64,000 nt of DNA from G963662905 sp963676725 (GCA_963676725.1 OY781463.1:3100001-3164000), one strand, 5' to 3'. Shown: positions 36,364-46,578, counted from the stretch's first letter. Notes: a model not told the origin generated them from the sequence alone. Translations and numbers: made by a program.

Positions 36364-39300
36364 ATGTCGGGAATACAAAAAAAATTCAATACGTTTACGG
36401 GAGTATTTACACCTTCTGTCTTAACAATTCTAGGTGTAATCATGTATATGCGCTTAGGTTGGGTGGTTGGTCAATCGGGCTTAATTGCTTCTATTGCCAT
36501 AATACTCATTGCCCACATCATCAGCCTATCAACAGGATTGAGCATTTCGAGCATTGCCACTGACAAAAAAATTAAAACCGGGGGCATTTATTATATGCTG
36601 TCCAGAAGTTTGGGCTTACCCATGGGGGGAGCAATCGGCATCACATTATTTATTGGTACAGCCCTGAGTATTTCCTTATATATTATTGGTTTTTGTGAGA
36701 GTTTTCTTGGCATCGAAGGCATTCGCAATGTTCTTGGAATGGATTTATCAGTAGACAGTTTCAGAATATTGGGCACTATTGTAATCCTGATCCTAGTTGC
36801 TATTGCTTTTATTAGCACATCACTTGCATTAAAAACGCAGTTTTTTATCCTGCTAGCCATTGGCTTATCATTGATTTCCATCGGGGTGGGTATTTTTACC
36901 GGCTCCGAATTTACAGCTTTAAGCCCTTCAATTGCCCCCTATCGCGATCACTTGCCCTTTGAAGTAATATTTGCAATCTTTTTCCCTGCTGTAACAGGAT
37001 TTACAGCCGGGGTAGCGATGTCCGGCGATTTAAAAGACCCAAAAAAGTCGATTCCTCTGGGTACAATGTTGTCCATTTTTGTTGGTTTGGTCATTTATAT
37101 TGGCTTGGCTATTGCATTTGCATATTTTGTTGATCGGGATTTAATGCTTCAGGATAATAATTTCTTGCTGAAAATTGCATGGTTCTCCCCATTTTTGGTT
37201 GCCGGTATCTGGGGCGCAACCCTTTCTTCTTCGCTTGGAGGAATACTCGGAGGGCCACGGATTCTACAGGCCATCAGTCAGGATAAAATCACACCGAAAA
37301 TTTTCGCCAAAGGCCACGGTCAAAACAATGAGCCACGTAATGCTCTAATATTCACATTTTTATTAGCAGAAATCGGCATACTTATCGGAGAACTTGATGT
37401 AATTGCACGTATTGTTTCCATGTTTTATATTGCCGCCTATGGTTTTATTAACCTTGCTTATGCATTAGAAAGCTGGGCCAGTTCCGATTTTCGCCCCAGT
37501 TTTAAAATACCGGTTTGGGTTGGTATTGTAGGCTTTTTTGCATCCATTATCGTGATGTTCCGCATCGATATACTCGCAATGACTATCGCACTTATATTCC
37601 TTGGGTTTATCTTCTTCCTTTTAAAAAGAAGGGAAATACGCCTTGAATATGGTGATGTTTGGCAAAGTGTTCGCGCTTCAATATTGCGCACTGTGCTTCA
37701 TAAAATGGACAGGAGCGGATTGGAGGAACGAAATTGGAAACCAAACATTATGTTGTTTTCAGGAAGCAGTAATTCGAGGCCACATCTTTTATATTTTGGA
37801 AAACAACTTACAGGCAAACAAGGTTTTATCTCCAATTTTGAATTGATTGAAGGACGCAAAAACTTGCTATTTCCAAAGCATCAACAGTCGCAAAAACCCG
37901 ATGAAGAAAGCGATTTGGAAGGTGTTTTTACTCGAAAACATTCCTGTGATAATATTTATGATGGTATAGAAGCAATCAGCACTACCTATGGTTTTGCCGG
38001 TGTTGAACCAAATACTGTTCTAATGGGCTGGGGAAGGCAATCCAAAGAGCCAATAAGGTTTGTTCAAATGTTGAATAAACTAACAAACCTTGACCTCAAT
38101 ATCCTGATGGTTGATTACGACAAAAAAAGACAATTTGGTAATTATCAGCAGATTGATATTTGGTGGAGGGGCACTGGAAATAATGGAAACCTCGCATTGA
38201 CACTCGTAAAGTTCCTTTTAGCCAGCCCTGATTGGCGAAATGCCCGATTACGCTTATTGATTATAAATCCCATTAATGAAGACCGCGACCATATACTCGA
38301 AAAAGCAAACCTCATTTTAAATAATTTGCGGCTTACTGCGGAAATTAAAATCATTAATAATCAGATAGAAAACAAAAGTTTTTATGAGATCGTAGAAATT
38401 GAATCTACTTCTTCCGATCTGATTTACATGGGAATCCCGGAAATTCAAGAGGGAAGCGAAAAAGATTTTATCAGGGAAACGAACCTATTGTGCAAAAAAA
38501 TTGGCACGGTCATCCTGCTTAAAGCATCATCTACCCACAAAGAACTAAATATTGGGCTTAAAGAGGGGAAACGGGTAAAAAAATCTCAAATTCCGGATAC
38601 TGTAGCCAGTTTAAGGACAGAAGTCCCTGATATTATACAGATTGGAATAAACCCACTTGATGAAAGTCTAAGCAATTTAGACAAGGCCTTGCAATCGAAA
38701 CAAGAAAAGGCACACCCAATGTTCTTTGGTTCCTATCTAAGGAATTACGAAGATACGTTTGCGCAAATTAGTCAACTCACAAAAAAGAGCCTCCATTATC
38801 TGCATCAAAAATACACTTCCTCAGCTTCTGACATAAACAAATCCTTTTTAAGACGGTTTCATGCAAATATGTTGGGCAAAATCAGCCAGATTATTGATCA
38901 ACAGGAACAATTACAAAACTATAAGACTGATTTCAGCAAAGCTTTGAAATCCTTATTGGAGAGCAGCCAATCTCTAACAGAATTTTTTCCGGAAACAATC
39001 AATTTCTATTATTCCAAAGATGATTTTAAGATTTTAGAGGAAGACTCGAAATGGCAGCGCGTGCACAAAAAATGGAGATCCTCAGTAGTGGCCCGCAAGC
39101 TTATTGCCTATAAAGGCAAAATGCACCCCCGAGCAATTGTTGCAGAGAAAATGCCGTCCATCTATTATGAAACACTGGCAAAAAATTTCAATAAGTATGG
39201 CTTTGTTAATGTGCAAATTATTTTAGAAACGAGAAAAGCGATTCGCACAATCTCTGAGCTCTTTGTAAAAGCCTATTTATCGGATGAAGAAGAGGTGATG

Positions 39301-41547
39301 GATATTTCGCTCATCAATAAAAGAACTGAAGAAATACTTGAAAACCTTAAAACATTGGTGCAAAAGGCAGAACATGATTATTATGCAATGTGTTTTGCTG
39401 ATCAGAGGGAGATGATCAATAATATTGCCCTAAGCTTTCAAGGATTTAATCCTGATAAAAATATTCAGGAAAAAGAAGGCCCTTCCGATGAAAAAACCAT
39501 CTATGAATCATTAATTCATATCCCGGAAATATGGGCAGAGAATCAGAGTATTTTGCTCAAAACAAGCATACTTGAAACACAAATATTACTTATTAAGGTT
39601 CGCTTAAATGAGTTATTCGGGCAATTAAACACACGGCTTAGTGCATTATTTGACAAACATGCCCTGCAAATGCTCAACGAGCTTAAGCAAGAACTCAAAA
39701 TCGGCAATGAGCAAAACCTAAAGGAGCATCATTACAGCCTAAGCTACAATCTGCCGCTGATCACAAACGAAAATCTGTCTATGCAAGCGCAGGCTCTGAT
39801 TGATAAAACCATAGCACGCGCCCATCAAATCATCAAAGACATTCCGGAAACAATCCTTCTATTTGAGAATAAATCGTTTAATTCATTTGACAAGAACCAA
39901 TTCGATGGCATTGAGAGCATCAAAGTGGCTGTTTATCGCTTAATAGAATATATTATCCAACGGGAACTTATTGAACCATCTCAAAAGCTGGCGAGCAAAA
40001 CACCCGAAAAAATCAATTATTTCCGACAAGAAGCCAGGGATATTATTAACCTCATCAAATTTTCTACAGAGAGTATCGAAAATGATGTACAGGCCTATTC
40101 TAATAATCATTTGATGTTCTTTGACGGGATCAAGAAAATAAATGAACTTATTGAGGAAGCCCGTGAATATTACAATAATATCGACTTAACTACAAGAGAA
40201 AAGCTAAACACAATCGATAGTCGTTTAACAAGTTACGCACTAAGCGACAAATCTGCTTCCGGCCTGCAAGAATATATAAGACAGCAGGAATCGAAGAAAA
40301 AATACATCTTTTTTTCTTCTCTGAATGAATCTGTGAACAAAACAGTAAAGCATCAGGTCAATCAATTTTGGTATCGACAAAGCAAAGGAAGGCTTCTGGG
40401 CAAACGGCTGCAGCAAAAATCAGCCGCTCAAGGCACACAAATATCGAATATTTTAAGCCTGACCGAAAACATGAGCCCGTCCATTAAGGTTCAAAAAGAA
40501 CTCCCCTATTATTATCAACAACTTTTCCTTAAAAAGAACCACTATATCGAAGAATTCTGGATTGGCCGCGAAAAAGAGTTCCTCCAGGCACAAAAAACGC
40601 TCGAGCGCTATAAAAATGGTTTTAAAGGCGCCATGCTTATTGAAGGGGATTTCAATTCAGGGAAAAGCTTTTTTGCACGCCATTTTTGTAATAGTCATTT
40701 TAGTGATAACACTATTTTTATTGTAAAAGCGCCCCTAGCTGGGTCTACGAAACTTACTGATTTTCGGATGGCATTGGAAGAAGCCACTGCCTTGCAAGGC
40801 GAACCGGCTGCTATTCTGCAACAATTACCGGCCGGCTGCGCTATAATCTTGGAAGATATTGAGCTCTGGTGGGAAAAAGCTCCGAATCAAAACATACTGA
40901 TTGAACGCATTTTACAGCTTATTGGCGATTTTTCCTTTAAATGCTTTTTTATTGTTAGCTGTCATAAATTGCCCTATAAGCTTATCAACCTAATGAATAA
41001 TGCTGATCAATATTTTATTGGTCAAATTAGCCTAAACCCCTTTAATGCTGAAGAATTGCATCAGGCTATAATCCGTCGTCATAAATCAGGACACCTGAAA
41101 TTTACGATGAATGGGAAAACAGAAGAAAATTTTAGGACATGGGATTATGCCCGCTATTTCACGAAATTATTCAATATCACTGGAGGAAATATTGGGCAAA
41201 GCCTCTTCCATTGGATTGCATGCTTCACAGATTACCAAAGTGGACGTATTATCATGCAAGAACCTAAACAACTCGATATCAATAAAATAGAGAATATTGA
41301 GCTTGATTGGTACCTTTTAATTTCACAATTTATGCTGCATAAGCATATGGATATGGATAAAATTATCAGGGTAATGCGCGGCAAACAAAACCAAAGGGAA
41401 GAGTACAGAAAGCAGTTGAATGCAATGAAAAGAGCAGGAATTCTTGAAGTCCTGGGCAAAAAAGAAAATGATGAAATCATTTATACATTGAATCAATATA
41501 GTTATCCTGCACTTGCCAATATATTAAAAGAAAAAGAAATCATCTGA
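36364..41547 (+). CDS. SLC12-type cation-chloride cotransporter fused to C-terminal P-loop ATPase
   Basis: 1727 residues. Residues ~12-420 are a 12-helix APC-superfamily permease of the SLC12 (NKCC/KCC) type: FTPSVLTILGVIMYMRLGWVVG, GGIYYMLSRSLG, FFPAVTGFTAG, LGGILGGPRILQAI. Residues ~440-720 follow the SLC12 cytoplasmic-domain pattern (NWKPNIMLFSG, LLIINPINEDRD). About 740-1400 is charged and mostly helical. Residues ~1395-1640 look like a AAA+/STAND-type ATPase: Walker A GDFNSGKS (1428-1435, Lys1434) and Walker B IILED (1494-1498). The last ~90 residues may be a winged helix. The family normally ends near residue 700-1200, so the ATPase is an unusual addition. Two bp before the MscS gene. 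Confidence 0.8.
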   Translation: MSGIQKKFNTFTGVFTPSVLTILGVIMYMRLGWVVGQSGLIASIAIILIAHIISLSTGLSISSIATDKKIKTGGIYYMLSRSLGLPMGGAIGITLFIGTALSISLYIIGFCESFLGIEGIRNVLGMDLSVDSFRILGTIVILILVAIAFISTSLALKTQFFILLAIGLSLISIGVGIFTGSEFTALSPSIAPYRDHLPFEVIFAIFFPAVTGFTAGVAMSGDLKDPKKSIPLGTMLSIFVGLVIYIGLAIAFAYFVDRDLMLQDNNFLLKIAWFSPFLVAGIWGATLSSSLGGILGGPRILQAISQDKITPKIFAKGHGQNNEPRNALIFTFLLAEIGILIGELDVIARIVSMFYIAAYGFINLAYALESWASSDFRPSFKIPVWVGIVGFFASIIVMFRIDILAMTIALIFLGFIFFLLKRREIRLEYGDVWQSVRASILRTVLHKMDRSGLEERNWKPNIMLFSGSSNSRPHLLYFGKQLTGKQGFISNFELIEGRKNLLFPKHQQSQKPDEESDLEGVFTRKHSCDNIYDGIEAISTTYGFAGVEPNTVLMGWGRQSKEPIRFVQMLNKLTNLDLNILMVDYDKKRQFGNYQQIDIWWRGTGNNGNLALTLVKFLLASPDWRNARLRLLIINPINEDRDHILEKANLILNNLRLTAEIKIINNQIENKSFYEIVEIESTSSDLIYMGIPEIQEGSEKDFIRETNLLCKKIGTVILLKASSTHKELNIGLKEGKRVKKSQIPDTVASLRTEVPDIIQIGINPLDESLSNLDKALQSKQEKAHPMFFGSYLRNYEDTFAQISQLTKKSLHYLHQKYTSSASDINKSFLRRFHANMLGKISQIIDQQEQLQNYKTDFSKALKSLLESSQSLTEFFPETINFYYSKDDFKILEEDSKWQRVHKKWRSSVVARKLIAYKGKMHPRAIVAEKMPSIYYETLAKNFNKYGFVNVQIILETRKAIRTISELFVKAYLSDEEEVMDISLINKRTEEILENLKTLVQKAEHDYYAMCFADQREMINNIALSFQGFNPDKNIQEKEGPSDEKTIYESLIHIPEIWAENQSILLKTSILETQILLIKVRLNELFGQLNTRLSALFDKHALQMLNELKQELKIGNEQNLKEHHYSLSYNLPLITNENLSMQAQALIDKTIARAHQIIKDIPETILLFENKSFNSFDKNQFDGIESIKVAVYRLIEYIIQRELIEPSQKLASKTPEKINYFRQEARDIINLIKFSTESIENDVQAYSNNHLMFFDGIKKINELIEEAREYYNNIDLTTREKLNTIDSRLTSYALSDKSASGLQEYIRQQESKKKYIFFSSLNESVNKTVKHQVNQFWYRQSKGRLLGKRLQQKSAAQGTQISNILSLTENMSPSIKVQKELPYYYQQLFLKKNHYIEEFWIGREKEFLQAQKTLERYKNGFKGAMLIEGDFNSGKSFFARHFCNSHFSDNTIFIVKAPLAGSTKLTDFRMALEEATALQGEPAAILQQLPAGCAIILEDIELWWEKAPNQNILIERILQLIGDFSFKCFFIVSCHKLPYKLINLMNNADQYFIGQISLNPFNAEELHQAIIRRHKSGHLKFTMNGKTEENFRTWDYARYFTKLFNITGGNIGQSLFHWIACFTDYQSGRIIMQEPKQLDINKIENIELDWYLLISQFMLHKHMDMDKIIRVMRGKQNQREEYRKQLNAMKRAGILEVLGKKENDEIIYTLNQYSYPALANILKEKEII

Positions 41548-41549
41548 TC

Positions 41550-42284
41550 ATGGATATACAAACCATTGAGTTTAGCAGTTTTGCTATCTACTATTTTTTC
41601 TTTCTAGCCGTTGTTATATATTTGATATTCAGGGCAGTTAATAAACTCTGGATGATTCTTCCTTTAAGCAGGGAGAATCAAAGGCGATTTTTTCGGTTTA
41701 TGCCCATGCTCGAATTGCTCGGATGGGTTGTTTTTTTCGTCTGGGGCATTCAGTTTTTTGCAAAAAACAATCATCTGTATTCCCTTGGGCTTTTTGTTAT
41801 TTTGATGATTGTTCTCATTTGGTTTAGCTGGTCGGGTTTTAAAAATTTTATTGCCCGTTCCTTTTTCCAAATCAATAATCGGTTTAAAATCAATGAAATT
41901 ATCAAAATCGGGAATTATAGAGGAAAAATCATCAGTTTTGGAGCAGCCAACCTTGAACTGGAATCTGAAACCGGGGAACACATTTATATTCCCTATTTCA
42001 AATTACAGGATGAAATAATCATAAAATCTGATCCTGCTGAAATGATCAAAGCCTTTGTTTTTAAACTAAAGTCGCCAGACAAGCAAACAATTGCAGATAC
42101 AAGCGCACAACTGCACAAAGAAATTATTAACCTTCCCTGGACATCTATAAATAAAGCTCCACAGATAATTTTCAGGGAAAAACAAGAGGATCAGTACCTC
42201 TTTGAAATTACTGTTTATGCACTTGAAGCGGATAGCTTTTTTAAGATCAGGGAGGAAATGGAACGGAATTATACTTTGATCTAA
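41550..42284 (+). CDS. MscS-type mechanosensitive channel, small
   Basis: 244 residues. Three hydrophobic helices (about 10-30, 45-68, 75-98), then the MscS beta domain (FKINEIIKIGNYRGKIISFGAANLELE, HIYIPYFKL) and a short C-terminal alpha/beta domain. The pore-helix glycine/alanine pattern is poor (WSGFKNFIARSFF). MscS channels release ions and solutes when turgor rises. It starts two bp after the transporter stop, so it is coupled to a cation-chloride cotransporter, in keeping with osmotic control. Channel gating is inferred. Confidence 0.75.
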   Translation: MDIQTIEFSSFAIYYFFFLAVVIYLIFRAVNKLWMILPLSRENQRRFFRFMPMLELLGWVVFFVWGIQFFAKNNHLYSLGLFVILMIVLIWFSWSGFKNFIARSFFQINNRFKINEIIKIGNYRGKIISFGAANLELESETGEHIYIPYFKLQDEIIIKSDPAEMIKAFVFKLKSPDKQTIADTSAQLHKEIINLPWTSINKAPQIIFREKQEDQYLFEITVYALEADSFFKIREEMERNYTLI

Positions 42285-42308
42285 AATCCCAAAGACGTTT
42301 TATTAAGA

Positions 42309-42337
42309 TTTGTTCTAAATAATTTTTTGTATTTTTG
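42309..42337 (+). promoter_or_regulatory. Probable promoter of the DAK2-DegV gene
   Basis: TTTG (42309-42312), 17-base spacer and TATTTTTG (42330-42337) on the plus strand. The -7 box is exact; the spacer is slightly short. Predicted leader about 90 bases. Confidence 0.42.
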
Positions 42338-42436
42338 CGGGCTGAACTTTCCAAAAACAGCTTGAAGACTCACTTCATCTTTTGATGAAAACATGTTTTG
42401 TAAGCATCAATATATTTTAAACCAAAGTATAAAAAA

Positions 42437-44227
42437 TTGAACGACATAGCAGAGACTTTAGATGGCAAAGGCCTATATTATAGTTTTTTAGCAGGAGCAC
42501 AAAAAATATTTGACCAGCAAGCCCATTTGAATAAAATCAATGTATTTCCGGTTGCGGATGCTGATACCGGCACAAATCTCGCCAGTACCATGCGCTCCAT
42601 CGTGGATACATATATCCCAACAAATAGTGTTAAAGCCACGGCAGTAGCACTTGCTGATGCAGCACTTGTTGGTGCTCGGGGAAATTCTGGGATCATATTT
42701 GCCCAATTTCTCTATGGCTTCAGCAATGAAATTTCTGAATCCCAAGCTCTTACAACGAATAATTTTGCCGACATCGTTAAGAAATCAGTTATTTATGCCT
42801 ATGAAGCAATAAGCAATCCTCAGGAAGGCACCATGATTACCGTGATTAGGGAATGGGCCGATTCTGTATACGAACTTAAAGACAATTTAGCTGATTTTAA
42901 ATCATTGATCACAAATTCATATAAGAAAGCACAGGAAAGCCTAAAAGAAACCACCAATAAATTGGAAGTATTGGCGAAGGCTAATGTTGTCGATTCCGGA
43001 GCAAGCGGCTTTGTTTTCTTTCTGGAAGGTATTATTGATTTCTTTGGGCATGGTGAAGTAAAAAAGCTTCTTAGCTCACGCAATGTAATAAAAGTAAACA
43101 CCTTTGAGGAGGTTTCCCATGAAAACCCAAGCTTCAGGTATTGCACAGAAGCATTGATCAGCGGAAGCAATATGAATAAGACCAAGCTTAAAAACAGGAT
43201 CGAACATTTGGGTGATAGCTTAGTAATTGCCGGATCCAAAGAAAAGCTGCGCATCCATATCCATACAGATACTCCATCAAAAGTTTTTGACACAGTGAAG
43301 CATTTTGGCGGCATCAATTATCAGAAAGTGGATGATATGCTCTTTCAATCTCAGATTGCCAGCCACAGAAAATGCAAAACTGCAATTCTAACCGATTCAA
43401 CAGCAGATCTTCCTCAGGAACTTATTGACAAACATCAAATCCATGTAGTTCCGCTTTCGGTCCATTTTGAAGATCATTATTTTCTGGATGGCATCACACT
43501 CACTGCTGAACAGTTCTATAGAAACCTACCGTCTGCAAAAAAATATCCCAGCACAGCTCAACCCGCATTTAAAGATTTTACCAATAAATACGCTTATCTA
43601 TCAACCCTCTACGATAATATTATTGCTTTGCATCTCAGCGGTGCACTGAGTGGGACATTTGGCAACAGCAAGAAAGCGGCAAAAACTATTTCGCTACAAA
43701 CAAAAACACCTATACAGGTTATCGACTCTACAAAGGCAACAGGCTCACTTGGTTTGCAGGTATTACGCATTGCCAAAGCTTTGGAATCGGGTATGACGCA
43801 GGAAGAAGTACTCATGAATGCTGAAATCTGGAAGAAAAAAACCGCTATCTGGGTGAGCAGCAAAAGCATAAAATATATGGTGAAAAGTGGCCGTGTAAGC
43901 CCGGTAAAGGGATTTATCGGTAAAACCCTCGGCCTAAAACCAATAATAACCGTAGATGATGAAGGAAAAGCTGTTCAATTTGGTAAACCTTTCACCGAAA
44001 AAGCAAGCATGAAATTGGTAATGAAAGATGTGGAGGCCTTTATAGGAAACAAAAAAGTCTGGGCTTATGTAGTTACGCATGCGCAAAACCAAAAAACTGC
44101 CGATTGGTTTATCCGAAAAATGAAAGAGCTCACAGGGAAAGATCCTGAATATACAGGAGTAGCCTCCCCAGTACTTGGTGTACATGTTGGCCCGGGTGTT
44201 GTTAGCCTAAACCTAATGCTCGAATAA
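42437..44227 (+). CDS. Fatty-acid kinase fusion: DAK2/FakA-like kinase with C-terminal DegV/FakB-like domain
   Basis: 596 residues, start TTG 42437. Residues ~1-200 are a Dak2 ATP-binding kinase domain (VFPVADADTGTNLASTM with the Mg-binding aspartates, ARGNSGIIFAQF); ~210-310 match the FakA middle part; ~315-596 are a DegV fold with AILTDSTADLP, PSTAQPAF, LSGALSGTF, VSSKSIKYMVKSGR. In Firmicutes FakA phosphorylates fatty acids bound to separate FakB proteins for phospholipid synthesis; here kinase and carrier are one chain. ATG is absent at the N-terminus; the TTG gives the expected MNDIAETLDG start. Preceded by a promoter at 42309-42337. Confidence 0.88.
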   Translation: MNDIAETLDGKGLYYSFLAGAQKIFDQQAHLNKINVFPVADADTGTNLASTMRSIVDTYIPTNSVKATAVALADAALVGARGNSGIIFAQFLYGFSNEISESQALTTNNFADIVKKSVIYAYEAISNPQEGTMITVIREWADSVYELKDNLADFKSLITNSYKKAQESLKETTNKLEVLAKANVVDSGASGFVFFLEGIIDFFGHGEVKKLLSSRNVIKVNTFEEVSHENPSFRYCTEALISGSNMNKTKLKNRIEHLGDSLVIAGSKEKLRIHIHTDTPSKVFDTVKHFGGINYQKVDDMLFQSQIASHRKCKTAILTDSTADLPQELIDKHQIHVVPLSVHFEDHYFLDGITLTAEQFYRNLPSAKKYPSTAQPAFKDFTNKYAYLSTLYDNIIALHLSGALSGTFGNSKKAAKTISLQTKTPIQVIDSTKATGSLGLQVLRIAKALESGMTQEEVLMNAEIWKKKTAIWVSSKSIKYMVKSGRVSPVKGFIGKTLGLKPIITVDDEGKAVQFGKPFTEKASMKLVMKDVEAFIGNKKVWAYVVTHAQNQKTADWFIRKMKELTGKDPEYTGVASPVLGVHVGPGVVSLNLMLE

Positions 44228-44258
44228 ATTACGCCAGCTTAAAAAATTTTGTAGTCAA

Positions 44259-44297
44259 TAAAAATGCCGAAAACAATTAAATTTTTCGGCATTTTTC
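44259..44297. terminator. Bidirectional terminator between DAK2-DegV and pepD
   Basis: AAAAATGCCGAAAA pairs with TTTTTCGGCATTTTT around a short AT loop, with U-tracts on both strands. It sits between two convergent genes. Confidence 0.8.
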
Positions 44298-44331
44298 GCT
44301 TTATAAAAAACGATGCTATTCTTTCAAGGAA

Positions 44332-45816
44332 TTATTCTTTTGGAATATTTTTAAGCACATCCAGTGTTAAATCCCAAAATTTCTGCATGGTCTTGATATT
44401 AATGCGTTCACCGGGCGAATGAGCATTCAAGATTGTCGGACCAAAACTAATCATATCCATATATGGATATTTTTCAAGGAAAAGACCACACTCCAGACCT
44501 GCATGAATAGAGCGAACAACAGGTTCTGTATTGAATAAACGCTTATATGAATCAACGGTAACCTGAACAATTTCAGAGTTAGGATTTGGTGCCCAACCCG
44601 GGTAACCATCGCTATGCACAACCTTAGCTCCCGCCAAAAGGAAAGCGCTTTTCACCATTGCTGCGATATCAAGTTTTGCACTATTTAAATCGCTTCGTTG
44701 ACTAGTTGTTACTAAAATCTGATTGTTCTCAATAAATTTTATAGCGGCCAAATTTGTAGAAGTCTCTACCATTCCCGGCATTTTCTGACTCATTGCATAA
44801 ACACCATGAGGGCAGGCATACAATGCATTTAGCAAAGCAAACTGTGTTTTTTTATCAATAACCCACTCAGGAAGCTCTGCTTTTTCTATTTCGAATTTAA
44901 AATCAGGTTCTGTTTTTTCGAGTTCAAACTGCACATCCTTTGTGAATTGAACGAAATCCTGTTCAAAATCAGTGGCAGCGCCTTGAGGGATACAAATATG
45001 TGCAAACGCTTCGCGAGCAATCGCATTCCGAAGGTTTCCGCCTTCAAATAATCCGATACGGAGATCTGTTTTTTGTGTTTGGTTCCACAAAAAGCGATTG
45101 AGAATTTTATTGCTATTCCCAAGTCCTTTATGAATTTCATCCCCGGAATGCCCTCCGCGGAGTCCAGAAACCTTTAATTTATAGGCGGAGTATCCTTCAG
45201 GAAGTTTATCTTGTTGATAATCAATTGTTATCAAAGTATCTATTCCACCGGCACAACCAATAAATAACTCTCCTTCATCTTCAGAATCGAGGTTTAAAAG
45301 GATCTTCCCATCCATAAAACCAGGCTGCAAAGCAAAAGCACCACTGAGGCCTGTTTCTTCATCCACAGTAAAGAGGCATTCTATAGGTCCGTGTGCGATA
45401 TCCTTCTCACTAAGAAGAGCCATTTGTGCTGCAACACCGATTCCATCGTCGGCACCGAGTGTAGTTCCTTTGGCTTTCACCCATTCCCCATCAATCCAAG
45501 GCTGTATCGGGTCATGATCAAAATCATGAACAGTATCCGCATTTTTTTCGCAGACCATATCCATATGGCTTTGCAGGATTACAGTTTTCCTATCTTCCAT
45601 TCCGGCTGTTGCAGGCTTGCAAATAAGCACATTACCAATTTCATCCCTTTTAGCTTGGAGCTGATGCTTTTTAGCAAAATCCAATAAAAAATCCCGAATT
45701 TTTTCTTCTTTTTTTGATGGCCTGGGAATTTGACAAATATCCTCAAAGTAATTCCAAACTACTTCAGGCTTTAGCTGATTCAGCACTCTTTTCATATCAA
45801 TATTTTTTTGCTTCAT
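44332..45816 (-). CDS. pepD: Aminoacyl-histidine dipeptidase (M20, PepD)
   Basis: 494 residues. A cytoplasmic M20 metallopeptidase that hydrolyses dipeptides such as Xaa-His. Two-zinc landmarks: LQSHMDMVCEK, LGADDGIGVA, TVDEETGLSGA (the general-base Glu), ESEDEGELFIGCAG-like (LDSEDEGELFIG) and near the end LECGLF and HSPGERI. Full length for the family. ATG at 45816, or at 45795. Convergent with DAK2-DegV; no neighbour in the same operon. Confidence 0.92.
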   Translation of the reverse strand: MKQKNIDMKRVLNQLKPEVVWNYFEDICQIPRPSKKEEKIRDFLLDFAKKHQLQAKRDEIGNVLICKPATAGMEDRKTVILQSHMDMVCEKNADTVHDFDHDPIQPWIDGEWVKAKGTTLGADDGIGVAAQMALLSEKDIAHGPIECLFTVDEETGLSGAFALQPGFMDGKILLNLDSEDEGELFIGCAGGIDTLITIDYQQDKLPEGYSAYKLKVSGLRGGHSGDEIHKGLGNSNKILNRFLWNQTQKTDLRIGLFEGGNLRNAIAREAFAHICIPQGAATDFEQDFVQFTKDVQFELEKTEPDFKFEIEKAELPEWVIDKKTQFALLNALYACPHGVYAMSQKMPGMVETSTNLAAIKFIENNQILVTTSQRSDLNSAKLDIAAMVKSAFLLAGAKVVHSDGYPGWAPNPNSEIVQVTVDSYKRLFNTEPVVRSIHAGLECGLFLEKYPYMDMISFGPTILNAHSPGERINIKTMQKFWDLTLDVLKNIPKE

Positions 45817-45914
45817 ACCAACAATACAATCATTTCTTCCTGATCCTATTGCCTATATTTATTCTTGATTAATATCTTAGTAATATTTTATAATCATCTA
45901 TTCAAATACACGCA

Positions 45915-46562
45915 TTAGCCAGCCTTGAATCTCGACTTCTCCGTATTTCCTTCAATAATATCTTCTAATTTTCTCTGATTCAATTCCTTACCCTTATTAA
46001 AATTTTCTTGTGCATAAACCGAAAAAAAGTGATGATTTTTCAGAAATTGAAGACTTGTTTGCACAAAGTTCTCATAGGTTTGATGTTCATCAAGCACATC
46101 GATCCACTCCTCTCTGAGGCGCAGCGATTTTTCGAGAAAATCCTGACGCCCGAGATGCAGCATATCTGCATCGCATAAAAGCTCCGCTTCAAAACTTTTC
46201 GGTTGCTGCGGCACTTTTGTTGCTTCAATGCACAAGCTAATTTCAGAAATAAAATCAGAACCTATTTTATCTTTTAAAAAATCCCTGGCAATTTCGATGC
46301 TCTGTTTTTCATGATTTCTGTATGACTTCACAAAACCAGTATCATGAAACCAAGCCGAAACAAGGAGCAAAGCATTCGAACGGGGTGAAAGCTCCAAATG
46401 AGAAGAAATCTGTTTGGCATTTCTCACAACATCTTCTGTGTGGGAGATATTGTGGTATACATAGTTGGCTGGAATTTTTCTGTGTAAAAGTAGTCGTACA
46501 AAAGATTCCGATTCGTTCAGGAGTGTAGAAAAGTGACCAAGTTCCATGGAAATATCGTTCAT
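45915..46562 (-). CDS. HD-superfamily phosphohydrolase (copy 2)
   Basis: 215 residues. HD motifs YHNISHTEDV, SAWFHDTG and LLCDADMLHLG are all present, and LGRQDF matches LGRDDF of the protein at 6665-7252. Cytoplasmic metal-dependent phosphohydrolase of unknown substrate. It diverges from the DUF4342 gene, with its own -7 box. It has ~20 extra residues at the C-terminus relative to copy 1. Confidence 0.8.
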   Translation of the reverse strand: MNDISMELGHFSTLLNESESFVRLLLHRKIPANYVYHNISHTEDVVRNAKQISSHLELSPRSNALLLVSAWFHDTGFVKSYRNHEKQSIEIARDFLKDKIGSDFISEISLCIEATKVPQQPKSFEAELLCDADMLHLGRQDFLEKSLRLREEWIDVLDEHQTYENFVQTSLQFLKNHHFFSVYAQENFNKGKELNQRKLEDIIEGNTEKSRFKAG

Positions 46563-46578
46563 GTATAGCGAATTTAGC

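Noticed and set aside
42820..43317. 165-codon minus-strand ORF inside the DAK2-DegV gene
   Set aside because: It is antisense to a well-supported gene, lacks any recognisable domain, and has low-complexity composition typical of shadow frames.
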